Positions 27,598-35,457 of a stretch of DNA of 64,000 nucleotides are shown in pieces (positions within the stretch are counted from its first letter, which is position 1; every line of letters begins with the position of its first letter). The position numbers were made by a program, and so were the translations under genes. The stretch is taken from contig NZ_QFZZ01000005.1 of NCBI RefSeq assembly GCF_005233515.1, positions 372,001-436,000 on the forward strand, written 5' to 3'. This stretch comes from Pseudomonas sp. CFBP13508 (GTDB taxonomy: Bacteria > Pseudomonadota > Gammaproteobacteria > Pseudomonadales > Pseudomonadaceae). The notes beneath the pieces were generated by a model that saw only the letters and a program-made list of their open reading frames with translations, was not told the DNA's origin and did no database searches.

Positions 27598-29019
27598 ATG
27601 AAATTGTCGATGCCGCGATTCGATCAAGCCCCTGTCTTGGTGGTCGGCGATGTCATGCTCGACCGTTACTGGCATGGCGGAACCTCACGGATTTCTCCTG
27701 AGGCGCCGGTGCCGGTGGTCAAGGTCGAGCAGATCGAAGATCGCCCGGGCGGTGCCGCCAACGTGGCGCTGAACATTGCCGCGCTGGGCGCACCGGCATC
27801 GCTGGTGGGCGTGACCGGCGATGACGAAGCCGCCGACAGCCTGAGCAACAGTCTCAAGGGTGCGGGCGTACGAGCCCTGTTTCAGCGCATCGCCCATCAA
27901 CCTACCATCGTCAAGCTGCGGGTCATGAGCCGGCATCAGCAACTGCTGCGTATCGATTTTGAAGAAGTGTTTGCCACCGATGCGCTGGCATTGACCGCGC
28001 AGGTCGACGAGCTGCTGGAAGGCATCAAAGTGCTGGTGCTGTCGGATTACGGTAAAGGCGCGCTGAAGAATCATCAGACGCTGATCCAGGCCGCCCGTGC
28101 CAAGGGCATTCCGGTGCTGGCCGATCCGAAGGGCAAGGATTTTTCGATCTACCGCGGCGCCAGCCTGATCACGCCGAACCTCAGCGAGTTCGAAACCATC
28201 GTCGGTGGTTGCGCCGACGAGCACGAGCTGGTGAGCAAAGGCGCCGTGCTGATGCAGGAACTCGACCTCGGCGCACTGCTGGTGACCCGCGGCGAACACG
28301 GCATGACCTTGTTGCGCCCGGATCATCCGGCGTTGCACCTGCCGGCCCGCGCCCGCGAAGTGTTCGACGTGACCGGTGCCGGCGATACGGTGATTTCGAC
28401 ATTGGCGGCAGCCATTGCCGCTGGCGAAGAACTGCCGCACGCGGTGGCGCTGGCCAATCTGGCGGCCGGTATCGTCGTCGGCAAGCTCGGTACAGCAGCG
28501 ATCAGCGCCCCGGAGCTGCGCCGCGCCATTCAGCGCGAAGAGGGTTCGGAGCGAGGTGTGCTGGGTCTTGAGCAACTACTGCTGGCGGTTGACGATGCCC
28601 GTGCGCACAACGAGCGGATTGTCTTCACCAATGGCTGCTTCGACATCCTCCATGCCGGCCACGTGACCTATCTGGAGCAGGCCCGCGCTCAAGGCGATCG
28701 TCTGATCGTCGCGGTCAACGATGACGCCTCGGTCAGCCGCCTGAAAGGGCCGGGCCGGCCGATCAACAGCGTTGATCGACGCATGGCGGTACTTGCCGGT
28801 CTCGGCGCGGTGGACTGGGTGATCAGCTTTTCTGAAGGCACGCCGGAAAACCTGCTGCGCGAGGTCAAACCGGATGTGTTGGTCAAGGGCGGCGATTACG
28901 GCATCGATCAGGTAGTCGGCGCCGATATCGTTACCGCTTACGGCGGCACCGTGAAAGTTTTGGGTCTGGTGGAAAACAGCTCGACGACAGCGATCGTGGA
29001 AAAGATCCGCGGCCGATAA
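27598..29019 (+). CDS. hldE: Bifunctional heptose-7-phosphate kinase/heptose-1-phosphate adenylyltransferase
   Basis: Makes ADP-heptose for the LPS core. The 473-residue fusion has an N-terminal ribokinase-type kinase (RPGGAANVALN near 50; DVTGAGDT near 258 with the catalytic Asp) and a C-terminal nucleotidyltransferase (FTNGCFDILHAGH near 342-354). An ATG at 27544 in the same frame adds 18 residues unlike the family and is rejected. It supplies the substrate for WaaC and WaaF earlier in the cluster. Confidence 0.97.
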   Translation: MKLSMPRFDQAPVLVVGDVMLDRYWHGGTSRISPEAPVPVVKVEQIEDRPGGAANVALNIAALGAPASLVGVTGDDEAADSLSNSLKGAGVRALFQRIAHQPTIVKLRVMSRHQQLLRIDFEEVFATDALALTAQVDELLEGIKVLVLSDYGKGALKNHQTLIQAARAKGIPVLADPKGKDFSIYRGASLITPNLSEFETIVGGCADEHELVSKGAVLMQELDLGALLVTRGEHGMTLLRPDHPALHLPARAREVFDVTGAGDTVISTLAAAIAAGEELPHAVALANLAAGIVVGKLGTAAISAPELRRAIQREEGSERGVLGLEQLLLAVDDARAHNERIVFTNGCFDILHAGHVTYLEQARAQGDRLIVAVNDDASVSRLKGPGRPINSVDRRMAVLAGLGAVDWVISFSEGTPENLLREVKPDVLVKGGDYGIDQVVGADIVTAYGGTVKVLGLVENSSTTAIVEKIRGR

Positions 29020-29101
29020 GATCAAAAGATCGCAGCCTGCGGCAGCTCCTACAGGGAAATACATTCCAATGCAGGAGTTGTCGAAGGCTGCGATCTTTTG
29101 C
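29020..29101. terminator. Long inverted repeat between convergent genes hldE and the Nudix-like gene
   Basis: CAAAAGATCGCAGCCTGCGGCAGCTCCTAC and its near reverse complement face each other across about 18 bp. The arms end in CAAAAGATC/GATCTTTTG, giving T-runs on both strands. It is a common Pseudomonas intergenic palindrome and probably a bidirectional terminator. Confidence 0.75.
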
Positions 29102-29103
29102 TT

Positions 29104-30072
29104 TCAGGAATTCACTTTCTTGCGCGGTACGATTTTCTTCAGCAACTGCCTGGCCTTGCCGCGCAGGCGTGCCAGTCCAGTGGCCTTCTCTGGTGGCGTC
29201 AGGCCCTGTTGGCGCAACCAGTCCTTCCAGCGAATCCGCTCATCGCGCACCAGCCAGCCATCCTGTCGGGCAAAGCTTTCAGCCAGATACAGACCGCGCG
29301 TACTCGCCGGATACAGTTGATCCTTTTTCAGCGTATACAACTCGGGCAGCGGCTGACCGTCGTGCAATGGCATCAAGTACAGGTCAGGCCGTTTGCGATC
29401 GAGCCGCGCCACCAGTTGATCGCCTTCCAGACGCTCATCGACATGAAACAGGCTCAGGGATTTCGCTTCCTTGGGTACGTCCAGGCGCAAGTCATAGATC
29501 AATTGCAGTGATGCCGTCGGCAAATGCACGTAGGCCCGTGGCCGCTCCAGCAATTGCAGGTTGGCGCAGCGCACCGGCCGTGCGGATCCGGACAATGGCG
29601 TAAGGCGGAACGGCAGCGCTTCGCGGTAATGCAGCGCGGCGGAGTAGGGCGCAGGCAGCCAGGTGTCGTTGAAACGCCCGCCGAGCCAGCCTTCCGGGGT
29701 TTCCAGCAGACACTCTTCGGCAATTTCCTGAATCGCTGTGTGCAGCGGAATATTCAATTCGTGGGCCGGCACGTAGCCGGAAATCAGCTTCAGTACCACG
29801 TCGCCGCGATCCTGCCGACGCTGGCGCACCAGCACCCAGTAATCGCGATTCTGCCAATGCAGGGTCAGGCGCACGGACACGCCGAGGTTGGCCAGTTCCA
29901 GGGCGAAGCGCTCGCTGTCGGCGACGCTGACCGGTTTACGCCGTTGCAGGGTCTGGGCGAAGTTCAGCGGCATGCCGACGCTCTGATAGCTCAGGCCTTC
30001 GGGTGTGGCTTCGACGAACAGCGGCAGCGTCTTGAAGTTGCTCGGGTTCTTGCGGATGAGCGTGCGCGGCAT
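29104..30072 (-). CDS. Conserved protein with a degenerate Nudix-like box
   Basis: A 322-residue cytoplasmic protein with no signal peptide. Homologues are often labelled metal ABC transporter ATPase, but I see no Walker motifs. Residues 99-123 read as a Nudix box with a two-residue insertion: Gly99, five residues, Glu105, nine residues, then QEIAEECLL. The REUXEE metal-binding Glu residues (116, 119, 120) are kept; Arg becomes Gln and the final Gly becomes Leu. The basic C terminus (RGKARQLLKKIVPRKK) could bind nucleic acid. It follows the aldo/keto reductase gene by 31 bp in the same direction. Function unknown. Confidence 0.75.
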   Translation of the reverse strand: MPRTLIRKNPSNFKTLPLFVEATPEGLSYQSVGMPLNFAQTLQRRKPVSVADSERFALELANLGVSVRLTLHWQNRDYWVLVRQRRQDRGDVVLKLISGYVPAHELNIPLHTAIQEIAEECLLETPEGWLGGRFNDTWLPAPYSAALHYREALPFRLTPLSGSARPVRCANLQLLERPRAYVHLPTASLQLIYDLRLDVPKEAKSLSLFHVDERLEGDQLVARLDRKRPDLYLMPLHDGQPLPELYTLKKDQLYPASTRGLYLAESFARQDGWLVRDERIRWKDWLRQQGLTPPEKATGLARLRGKARQLLKKIVPRKKVNS

Positions 30073-30103
30073 ATCGGCTCCTGCTTAAGGCCGCGGGGCG
30101 GCG

Positions 30104-30916
30104 TCAGTGACCACGCAGGACCTGGGCAACGGTCGCGGCGTTATGGGCGAGGTGCAGCGGATTGATGGTGCCGACAATAGCACTGGCGACGCCGGGCTGA
30201 GTGAACAGCAACTCGAAGCTGGCGCGCACCGGATCGACTCCCGGACTCAGACAGACATGACCGCTGGCCAAGGCTTTTTTCACCAGAATCGCTTTGCCGT
30301 GGGCAGCAGCATAGTCAATGACCGCCTTTTCGTTTTGTTCGTTCAGATTGTAGGTGACCATCGCACAGTCGCCTTGCTCCAGCGCTTTCAAGCCGCCTTC
30401 GACGGTTTTGCCGGAAAAGCCGAAGCCGCGAATCTTGCCCTCGGCCTTCAGCGCCGCGAGGGTGACGTACACCTCTTCGTGCTCAAGGATGGCCATGTCG
30501 TTGCCGTCCGAGTGCACGAGGACCAGGTCGATAAAATCCGTTTCCAGACGTTGCAGGCTGCGTTCGACCGACATTCGCGTGTGCGCAGCGCTGAAGTCGT
30601 GGCGCGACAGGCCGTCGGCAAACTCTTCGCCGACCTTGCTGACAATCACCCAATCCTGTCGCTGGCCGCGTAGCAGCGGGCCGAGGCGTTCTTCGCTGCG
30701 ACCATAGGCCGGTGCGGTGTCGATCAGGTTGATGCCCAGATCCCGCGCCTGGCGCAGCAGCATGCGCGCCTCGTCATCGCCGGGAATCTGAAAGCCGTTG
30801 GGGTATTTCACCCCTTGATCGCGGCCGAGTTTGACTGTGCCCAGGCCCAACGGCGAAACCGACAGGCCGGTGCTGCCCAGCGGGCGATGCAGTTCGTGCA
30901 GAGTGGCGATGGTCAT
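30104..30916 (-). CDS. Aldo/keto reductase
   Basis: A 270-residue NADPH-dependent AKR with the full catalytic tetrad: Asp and Tyr in DTAPAYGRSE (near 62-71), Lys in VSKVGEEF (near 92) and His in LVHSDGND (near 132). ATG at 30916 overlaps the stop of the upstream FAD oxidoreductase (ATGA), so they are coupled. The paired reductase and oxidoreductase may act in one redox step. The substrate is unknown. Confidence 0.9.
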   Translation of the reverse strand: MTIATLHELHRPLGSTGLSVSPLGLGTVKLGRDQGVKYPNGFQIPGDDEARMLLRQARDLGINLIDTAPAYGRSEERLGPLLRGQRQDWVIVSKVGEEFADGLSRHDFSAAHTRMSVERSLQRLETDFIDLVLVHSDGNDMAILEHEEVYVTLAALKAEGKIRGFGFSGKTVEGGLKALEQGDCAMVTYNLNEQNEKAVIDYAAAHGKAILVKKALASGHVCLSPGVDPVRASFELLFTQPGVASAIVGTINPLHLAHNAATVAQVLRGH

Positions 30917-32088
30917 GGCAGCAGTTGCTCCCACGCGGGTACGCCGAGCGGCGGTTTCGGCAATGGCGGCAGCGGTTCAGTCGCCTGCGGCTGGATGCCG
31001 TCGCGTTGCAGCGACGCGATAACGCGGTCGGCGAAGTCTGGCGCCAGTGCCAGTTTGGTCGGCCAGCCGACGAGCAAGCGACCCTCCTCGGCGAGGAAAG
31101 CGTTGTCCGGGCGGGTAAGGCCGCTTTGCAGCGGCTCGGCGCGGTCGACGCGCAGGGTTGCCCATTGCGTGGTGCTGAGGTCGATCCATGGCAGCAGCTG
31201 GGCGATTTCCTTTTGCGCGGTGGCGATCTGTTCGGCCGGCTCGCGGGCCACGCCTTCGCTTTCGGCAATGTCGCCGCCCATGTACCAGACCCACTGGCCG
31301 TCAGCGGCCGGGTGCGCGGTCACGGTGATGCGCGGCTTGGTGCCGCCGCCCAGGCAGTGCGCGTACAGCGGTTTCAAGCCGGGGCCCTTCGCGAGGATCA
31401 TGTGCAGTGGTCGGCGCTGCATGGCCGGACGACTGAGGCCCAACGCTTCGAGCAGTTCGGCAGTGCCGGCGCCAGCACTGAGGACGATGCGCTGGGCGCG
31501 GATCTCCCGCCCATCGACTTTCAGGCCGACCAGCACACCGGCTTCCAGCAGCGGCTCGATGACCTGACCGGCGAGCAGACCGTCGCCGGCCAGCTCGGCC
31601 AGACGCTGGATCAGGCTCGGCACGTCGACCACCAGTTCGGCGAGGCGATAGACCTTGCCCTTGAAACGCTTGTCTTGCAGGGCCGGCGGCAGTTCATCGC
31701 CCTTGACCTGATCGACCCGGCCACGCACGGCTTTACTGGCGAAGAAACTGGTGAGATTGCCGGCCAGTGTGCCTGGCGACCACAGGTAATGCGCTTCGGA
31801 CAGCAGGCGCACGCCGGACAGATCCAGCTCGCCATTGCCGGCCAACGCCTCGCGCCAGCGGCGCGGCATGTCGGCGATGGCTTCCGAGGCGCCAGTCAGC
31901 GCACCGTGCAGCGCGTATTTGGCGCCGCCATGGATGATGCCCTGGGACTTCACGCTCTGCCCGCCACCGAGGCTGGCGCTTTCCACCAGCACGGTCGAAA
32001 AACCCTGACCGCGCAGGCGCGCATTCAGCCAGAGGCCGGCGACACCAGCGCCGACAATCAGAATGTCGGTGGAAATAACGGATGGCAT
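30913..32088 (-). CDS. FAD-dependent oxidoreductase (DAO family)
   Basis: A 391-residue protein. The N-terminal dinucleotide fold is ILIVGAGVAGLWLNARL (residues about 8-24). QGIIHGGAKYALHG near 50 is typical of glycerol-3-phosphate/D-amino-acid-oxidase-like flavoproteins. The C-terminal FAD contact region contains LVGWPTKLALAPDF. ATG at 32088 is chosen because it directly precedes the FAD fold; the longer frame reads into the upstream repeat. It is coupled to the aldo/keto reductase by ATGA. The substrate is unknown. Confidence 0.88.
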   Translation of the reverse strand: MPSVISTDILIVGAGVAGLWLNARLRGQGFSTVLVESASLGGGQSVKSQGIIHGGAKYALHGALTGASEAIADMPRRWREALAGNGELDLSGVRLLSEAHYLWSPGTLAGNLTSFFASKAVRGRVDQVKGDELPPALQDKRFKGKVYRLAELVVDVPSLIQRLAELAGDGLLAGQVIEPLLEAGVLVGLKVDGREIRAQRIVLSAGAGTAELLEALGLSRPAMQRRPLHMILAKGPGLKPLYAHCLGGGTKPRITVTAHPAADGQWVWYMGGDIAESEGVAREPAEQIATAQKEIAQLLPWIDLSTTQWATLRVDRAEPLQSGLTRPDNAFLAEEGRLLVGWPTKLALAPDFADRVIASLQRDGIQPQATEPLPPLPKPPLGVPAWEQLLP

Positions 32089-32100
32089 GCAGCGACCTCG

Positions 32101-32205
32101 GAGCTTGAAGAAGCCGCAAGTTTCAAGCTTCAAGCTGCAAGCTGCAACCCGGACCAGCAAATCAGCAATGCTTGCGGCTTGCCGCTTGAAGCTTGCTGCT
32201 GCTTT
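32101..32205. repeat. AAGCTTCAAGCTGCAAGC-type intergenic inverted repeat
   Basis: Imperfect inverted arms built of AAGCT and GCAAGC words (CAAGCTTCAAG versus CTTGAAGCTTG) fill the gap between emrE and the FAD oxidoreductase. A TTTTT lies at the plus-strand end. A related element follows thiC at 39240-39336. It may act as a terminator. Confidence 0.7.
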
Positions 32206-32538
32206 TTAATGCCCGGCGGTTTTCGAAAACAGCTGAATCACGACGACCCCCAGCACGATCAACGCCATCCCCAGCATCGCCGGTACGTCGAGCTTCTGCC
32301 CGTAAATGAACAGAGCGGCGACGCTGACCATGACAATGCCCATCCCCGCCCAGACGGCATAGGCAACGCCCACCGGTACGGTGCGCACCACCAGCGTCAG
32401 CATCCAGAATGCGATCCCGTAGCCGACAATCACCAGAATCAGCGGCAGCGGCGTGCTGAAGCCCTTGACCGCTTTCATCGAAACGGTGGCGATCACTTCG
32501 GCGCAGATGGCGATGGCCAGATAGACGTAGGCGTTCAT
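32206..32538 (-). CDS. emrE: Small multidrug resistance exporter, EmrE type
   Basis: A 110-residue SMR-family protein with four membrane helices. MNAYVYLAIAICAEVIATVS contains the essential Glu (Glu13-14 region) that couples protons and cationic drugs. WAGMGIVMVS in helix 3 is the family signature. It closely follows E. coli EmrE along its length and occupies the position of PA4990. It is divergent from a LysR gene with a palindrome between them, suggesting control by that regulator. Confidence 0.92.
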   Translation of the reverse strand: MNAYVYLAIAICAEVIATVSMKAVKGFSTPLPLILVIVGYGIAFWMLTLVVRTVPVGVAYAVWAGMGIVMVSVAALFIYGQKLDVPAMLGMALIVLGVVVIQLFSKTAGH

Positions 32539-32612
32539 GGTTGTGATCCTCAAATAAAACGTTGCTTGCTGAGGTGACATTCTAGGGACTGCTCAGATGG
32601 GGTAAAGTCATT

Positions 32613-32635
32613 ACCTATCTGTTCTAGAGATAGGT
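32613..32635. promoter_or_regulatory. Palindrome between emrE and the LysR gene (probable operator)
   Basis: ACCTATCT, a 7-bp centre and AGATAGGT form a perfect 8-bp-arm palindrome ending 11 bp before the LysR start codon. LysR regulators bind such dyads in the gap between their own gene and a divergent target. The position suggests self-repression plus emrE control. Confidence 0.65.
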
Positions 32636-32646
32636 CGAAAGCGCGC

Positions 32647-33543
32647 ATGCAATGGAATCTTGAGCAGCTACGCATATTTGTCGACGTCGCCGAGCAGCGT
32701 TCGTTCTCCGCCGTGGCGCGCCGACAACGCAAGGCGCAATCGGCGATCAGCAGTGCTGTTGCGATGCTCGAAGAGGATTTGGGCGTGAGTCTGTTCGAGC
32801 GCAGCAGCGGTCGGCAGCCGATGCTCACCGAGGCGGGCGCGGCGTTGCTGGAAGAAGCCCGCGAAGTGTTGCGCCAGTGCGAGCGCCTCAACGGCAGGGC
32901 CATGGCCATGCTGCGCGGCCAGGAGGCGCAATTGCGAATGGCTCAGGACGAGGCGATGCCGTATCAGGCGCTGGTGGAAAGTTTCGGTGAACTGGCCGAG
33001 CAGTTTCCCAGCCTGGAAGTGCAACTGACTAGCGCCGCCCAAGGTGAAGTTGCACGCAAACTGGTCGAGCGTCGGGCCGACCTCGGCCTGCTGTTCTATC
33101 ACGATGAAATCCCCGAAGCCCTTGAGCGCCGCGTGCTGGGTCGAGTGGAAATGGTCACGGTCTGCGGCGTCAATCATCCGCTGGCGCAGCAGGCTTACGT
33201 GACGTGCGAGCAACTGGCGCAGCACCGGCAATTGCTGATGTCGACGCAGACCAGCGTCTATCCCGGCAACGAGCCGGCCAGCCCGCAGGTGTGGCGCGCC
33301 GACAGCTTTTACGTGATGTCCGAATGGCTGGTGCGCGATCTCGGCTGGGCGTGGTTGCCGCGCCACGTTGTGCAGTACTCGGCGTATCAGGGCCAAATGG
33401 TTGAACTCGATAGCGAATGGACGCCGCCAGCGCTGGTGGTGGAACTGGTCTGGCGCCGCGACGAACCGCTCGGCCCGGCCGCGCGCTGGCTGGCGGAACG
33501 TTTTGCCGTGCACTTGCGGGCGATCGGCGACAAAAGCCGATAA
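32647..33543 (+). CDS. LysR-family transcriptional regulator
   Basis: A 298-residue LTTR. The N-terminal winged helix is MQWNLEQLRIFVDVAEQRSF with RRQRKAQSAISSAVAMLEED as the recognition region, followed by a periplasmic-binding-like effector domain. It is divergent from emrE (108-bp gap containing a perfect palindrome) and is followed after 11 bp by waaA. Likely targets are emrE and itself; the effector is unknown. Confidence 0.92.
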   Translation: MQWNLEQLRIFVDVAEQRSFSAVARRQRKAQSAISSAVAMLEEDLGVSLFERSSGRQPMLTEAGAALLEEAREVLRQCERLNGRAMAMLRGQEAQLRMAQDEAMPYQALVESFGELAEQFPSLEVQLTSAAQGEVARKLVERRADLGLLFYHDEIPEALERRVLGRVEMVTVCGVNHPLAQQAYVTCEQLAQHRQLLMSTQTSVYPGNEPASPQVWRADSFYVMSEWLVRDLGWAWLPRHVVQYSAYQGQMVELDSEWTPPALVVELVWRRDEPLGPAARWLAERFAVHLRAIGDKSR

Positions 33544-33554
33544 ACTCCGCCGCC

Positions 33555-34829
33555 ATGAATAGAACTCTCTACACCGCGCTGTTTTACCTGGGGCTGCCAT
33601 TGGTGGCGATTCGGCTGTGGCTGCGCGCACGCAAGGCGCCGGCCTATGCCAAGCGCATTGGCGAGCGCTTTACTCTTGGCATGCCGACCTTGCAGCCCGG
33701 CGGCATCTGGGTGCACGCGGTGTCGGTCGGCGAAAGCATTGCTGCCGCGCCGATGATCCGCGCGCTGCTGGAGCGCTATCCGACGCTGCCGATCACCGTG
33801 ACCTGCATGACCCCGACCGGTTCGGAGCGGATTCAGGCACTGTTCGCCAACGAGCCGCGCATGCAGCACTGTTATTTGCCGTACGACTTGCCGTGTGCGG
33901 CGGCGCGTTTTCTTGATCGCGTGCAGCCGAAACTTGCGGTGATCATGGAAACCGAGCTGTGGCCCAACCATATTCATCAATGTGCCAAGCGCGGAATTCC
34001 GGTGGCCTTGGCCAATGGGCGACTGTCCGAGCGCTCGGCACGCGGTTATGGCCGCTTCAGTAAATTGACCGCGCCGATGCTGGATGAGATGAGCCTGTTC
34101 GCCGTGCAGACCGAAGCCGAGGCCCAGCGCTTCCGTGATCTGGGCGCCCGGCCGGAGACGGTTGAAGTCACCGGCTCGATCAAGTTCGACCTGACCATCG
34201 ACCCGCAACTGCTGCAACGCGCAGCCGAACTGCGTAACCAATGGCAGGCGCAGGATCGCCCGGTATGGATCGCCGCGAGCACTCACGAAGGCGAAGACGA
34301 AGTGGTGCTTGACGCCCATCGTCGATTGCTTGCCAGCCATCCCGATGCGTTGCTGATTCTGGTACCGCGTCATCCCGAGCGCTTCAATTCGGTGTTCGAC
34401 CTGTGCCAGCGCGAAGGTTTCGCCACGGTACGTCGCTCGACCGGGGCCAATGTCGATGCGCAGACGCGCGTGCTGCTTGGCGACACCATGGGCGAGTTGC
34501 TGTTTCTCTATGCCCTGGCCGACAGCGCATTTGTCGGCGGCAGTCTGGTGCCGAATGGCGGGCACAACCTGCTCGAACCCGCCGCGCTGGCGAAACCGGT
34601 ACTCAGCGGCCCGCACCTGTTCAACTTCCTCGACATCGCCGCGCAGTTGCGCGAAGCCGGGGCGTTGGCCGAAGTGGATGATGCCGAAGGCCTCGCAGTC
34701 GAGGTGCAGCGCTTGTTCGAACTGCCGCGTGATGCGCAGCGCATGGCCGAGGCCGGGCTGGCGGTGATGCGCCGCAATCAGGGCGCGTTACAGCGGCTGG
34801 TGGATGGCTTGGCGCGGCTGATCCAATAA
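33555..34829 (+). CDS. waaA: 3-deoxy-D-manno-octulosonic acid (Kdo) transferase
   Basis: Adds Kdo to lipid IVA, the entry step of core assembly, at the inner membrane. It has 424 residues from ATG 33555; an upstream in-frame start lies inside the LysR gene and is rejected. An N-terminal membrane helix leads to HAVSVGES with the catalytic Glu (near 58), ETELWPN near 130, and a C-terminal GT30 domain with GGSLVPNGGHNLLEPA. It is separate from the main core cluster, as in P. aeruginosa. Confidence 0.96.
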   Translation: MNRTLYTALFYLGLPLVAIRLWLRARKAPAYAKRIGERFTLGMPTLQPGGIWVHAVSVGESIAAAPMIRALLERYPTLPITVTCMTPTGSERIQALFANEPRMQHCYLPYDLPCAAARFLDRVQPKLAVIMETELWPNHIHQCAKRGIPVALANGRLSERSARGYGRFSKLTAPMLDEMSLFAVQTEAEAQRFRDLGARPETVEVTGSIKFDLTIDPQLLQRAAELRNQWQAQDRPVWIAASTHEGEDEVVLDAHRRLLASHPDALLILVPRHPERFNSVFDLCQREGFATVRRSTGANVDAQTRVLLGDTMGELLFLYALADSAFVGGSLVPNGGHNLLEPAALAKPVLSGPHLFNFLDIAAQLREAGALAEVDDAEGLAVEVQRLFELPRDAQRMAEAGLAVMRRNQGALQRLVDGLARLIQ

Positions 34830-34846
34830 TCGCCTGGAATATTACC

Positions 34847-35457
34847 GTGGCGAGGGGATTCATCCCCGCTGGGGTGCGAAGCAGCCCCAAAACCATTCAG
34901 CGCGGTGATTCAGTCAGATCTGGCAAGCCGGATTTACGACTGCTGCGCAGCCGGACGGGGATAAATCCCCTCACCACAGGGGTTCATTCCAGATTGTTCA
35001 TGGCCGGGCCTTACTGTGGCGAGGGGATTTATCCCCGCTGGGTTGCGAAGCAGCCCCAAACCATTCAGCGCGGTGATTCAGTCAGATCTGGCAAGCCGGA
35101 TTTACGACTGCTGCGCAGCCGGACGGGGATAAATCCCCTCACCACAGAGGTTCATTCAGATTGTTTATGGCCGGGCCATACTGTGGCGAGGGGATTTATC
35201 CCCGCTGGGTTGCGAAGCAGCCCCAAAACCATTCAGCGCGGTGATTCAGTCAGATCTGACAAACAGGATCTACGACTGCTGCGCAGCCGGACGGGGATAA
35301 ATCCCCTCACCACAGGGATTCATCCCCGCTGGGTTGCGAAGCGGCCCCGAAACCATTCAGCGCGGTGATTCAGTCAGATCTGACAAGCAGGATTTACGAC
35401 TGCTGCGCAGCCGGACGGGGATAAATCCCCTCACCACAGGGGATTCATCCAGATTGT
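34847..35457. repeat. Tandem array of about 3.8 copies of a 167-169-bp unit
   Basis: Copies begin with GTGGCGAGGGGATT at 34847, 35016 and 35183. A fourth, lacking its first bases and preceded by no spacer, starts near 35315. Each copy is an imperfect palindrome running from GTGGCGAGGGGAT to ATCCCCTCACCAC. Spacers between copies 1/2 and 2/3 contain TTYATGGCCGGGCC, which equals the last codons of the following tolC-like gene. A 173-codon open frame across the array is an artefact. It fills the 628-bp waaA-tolC gap. Confidence 0.92.

Noticed and set aside
34847..35368. A 173-codon plus-strand frame with internal protein repeats
   Set aside because: It lies wholly in the tandem DNA repeat; the protein repeats simply mirror the DNA period.
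34847..35457. Regular repeats that might suggest a CRISPR array
   Set aside because: The units are 167-169 bp with near-identical sequence throughout and no unique spacers; no cas genes are nearby.
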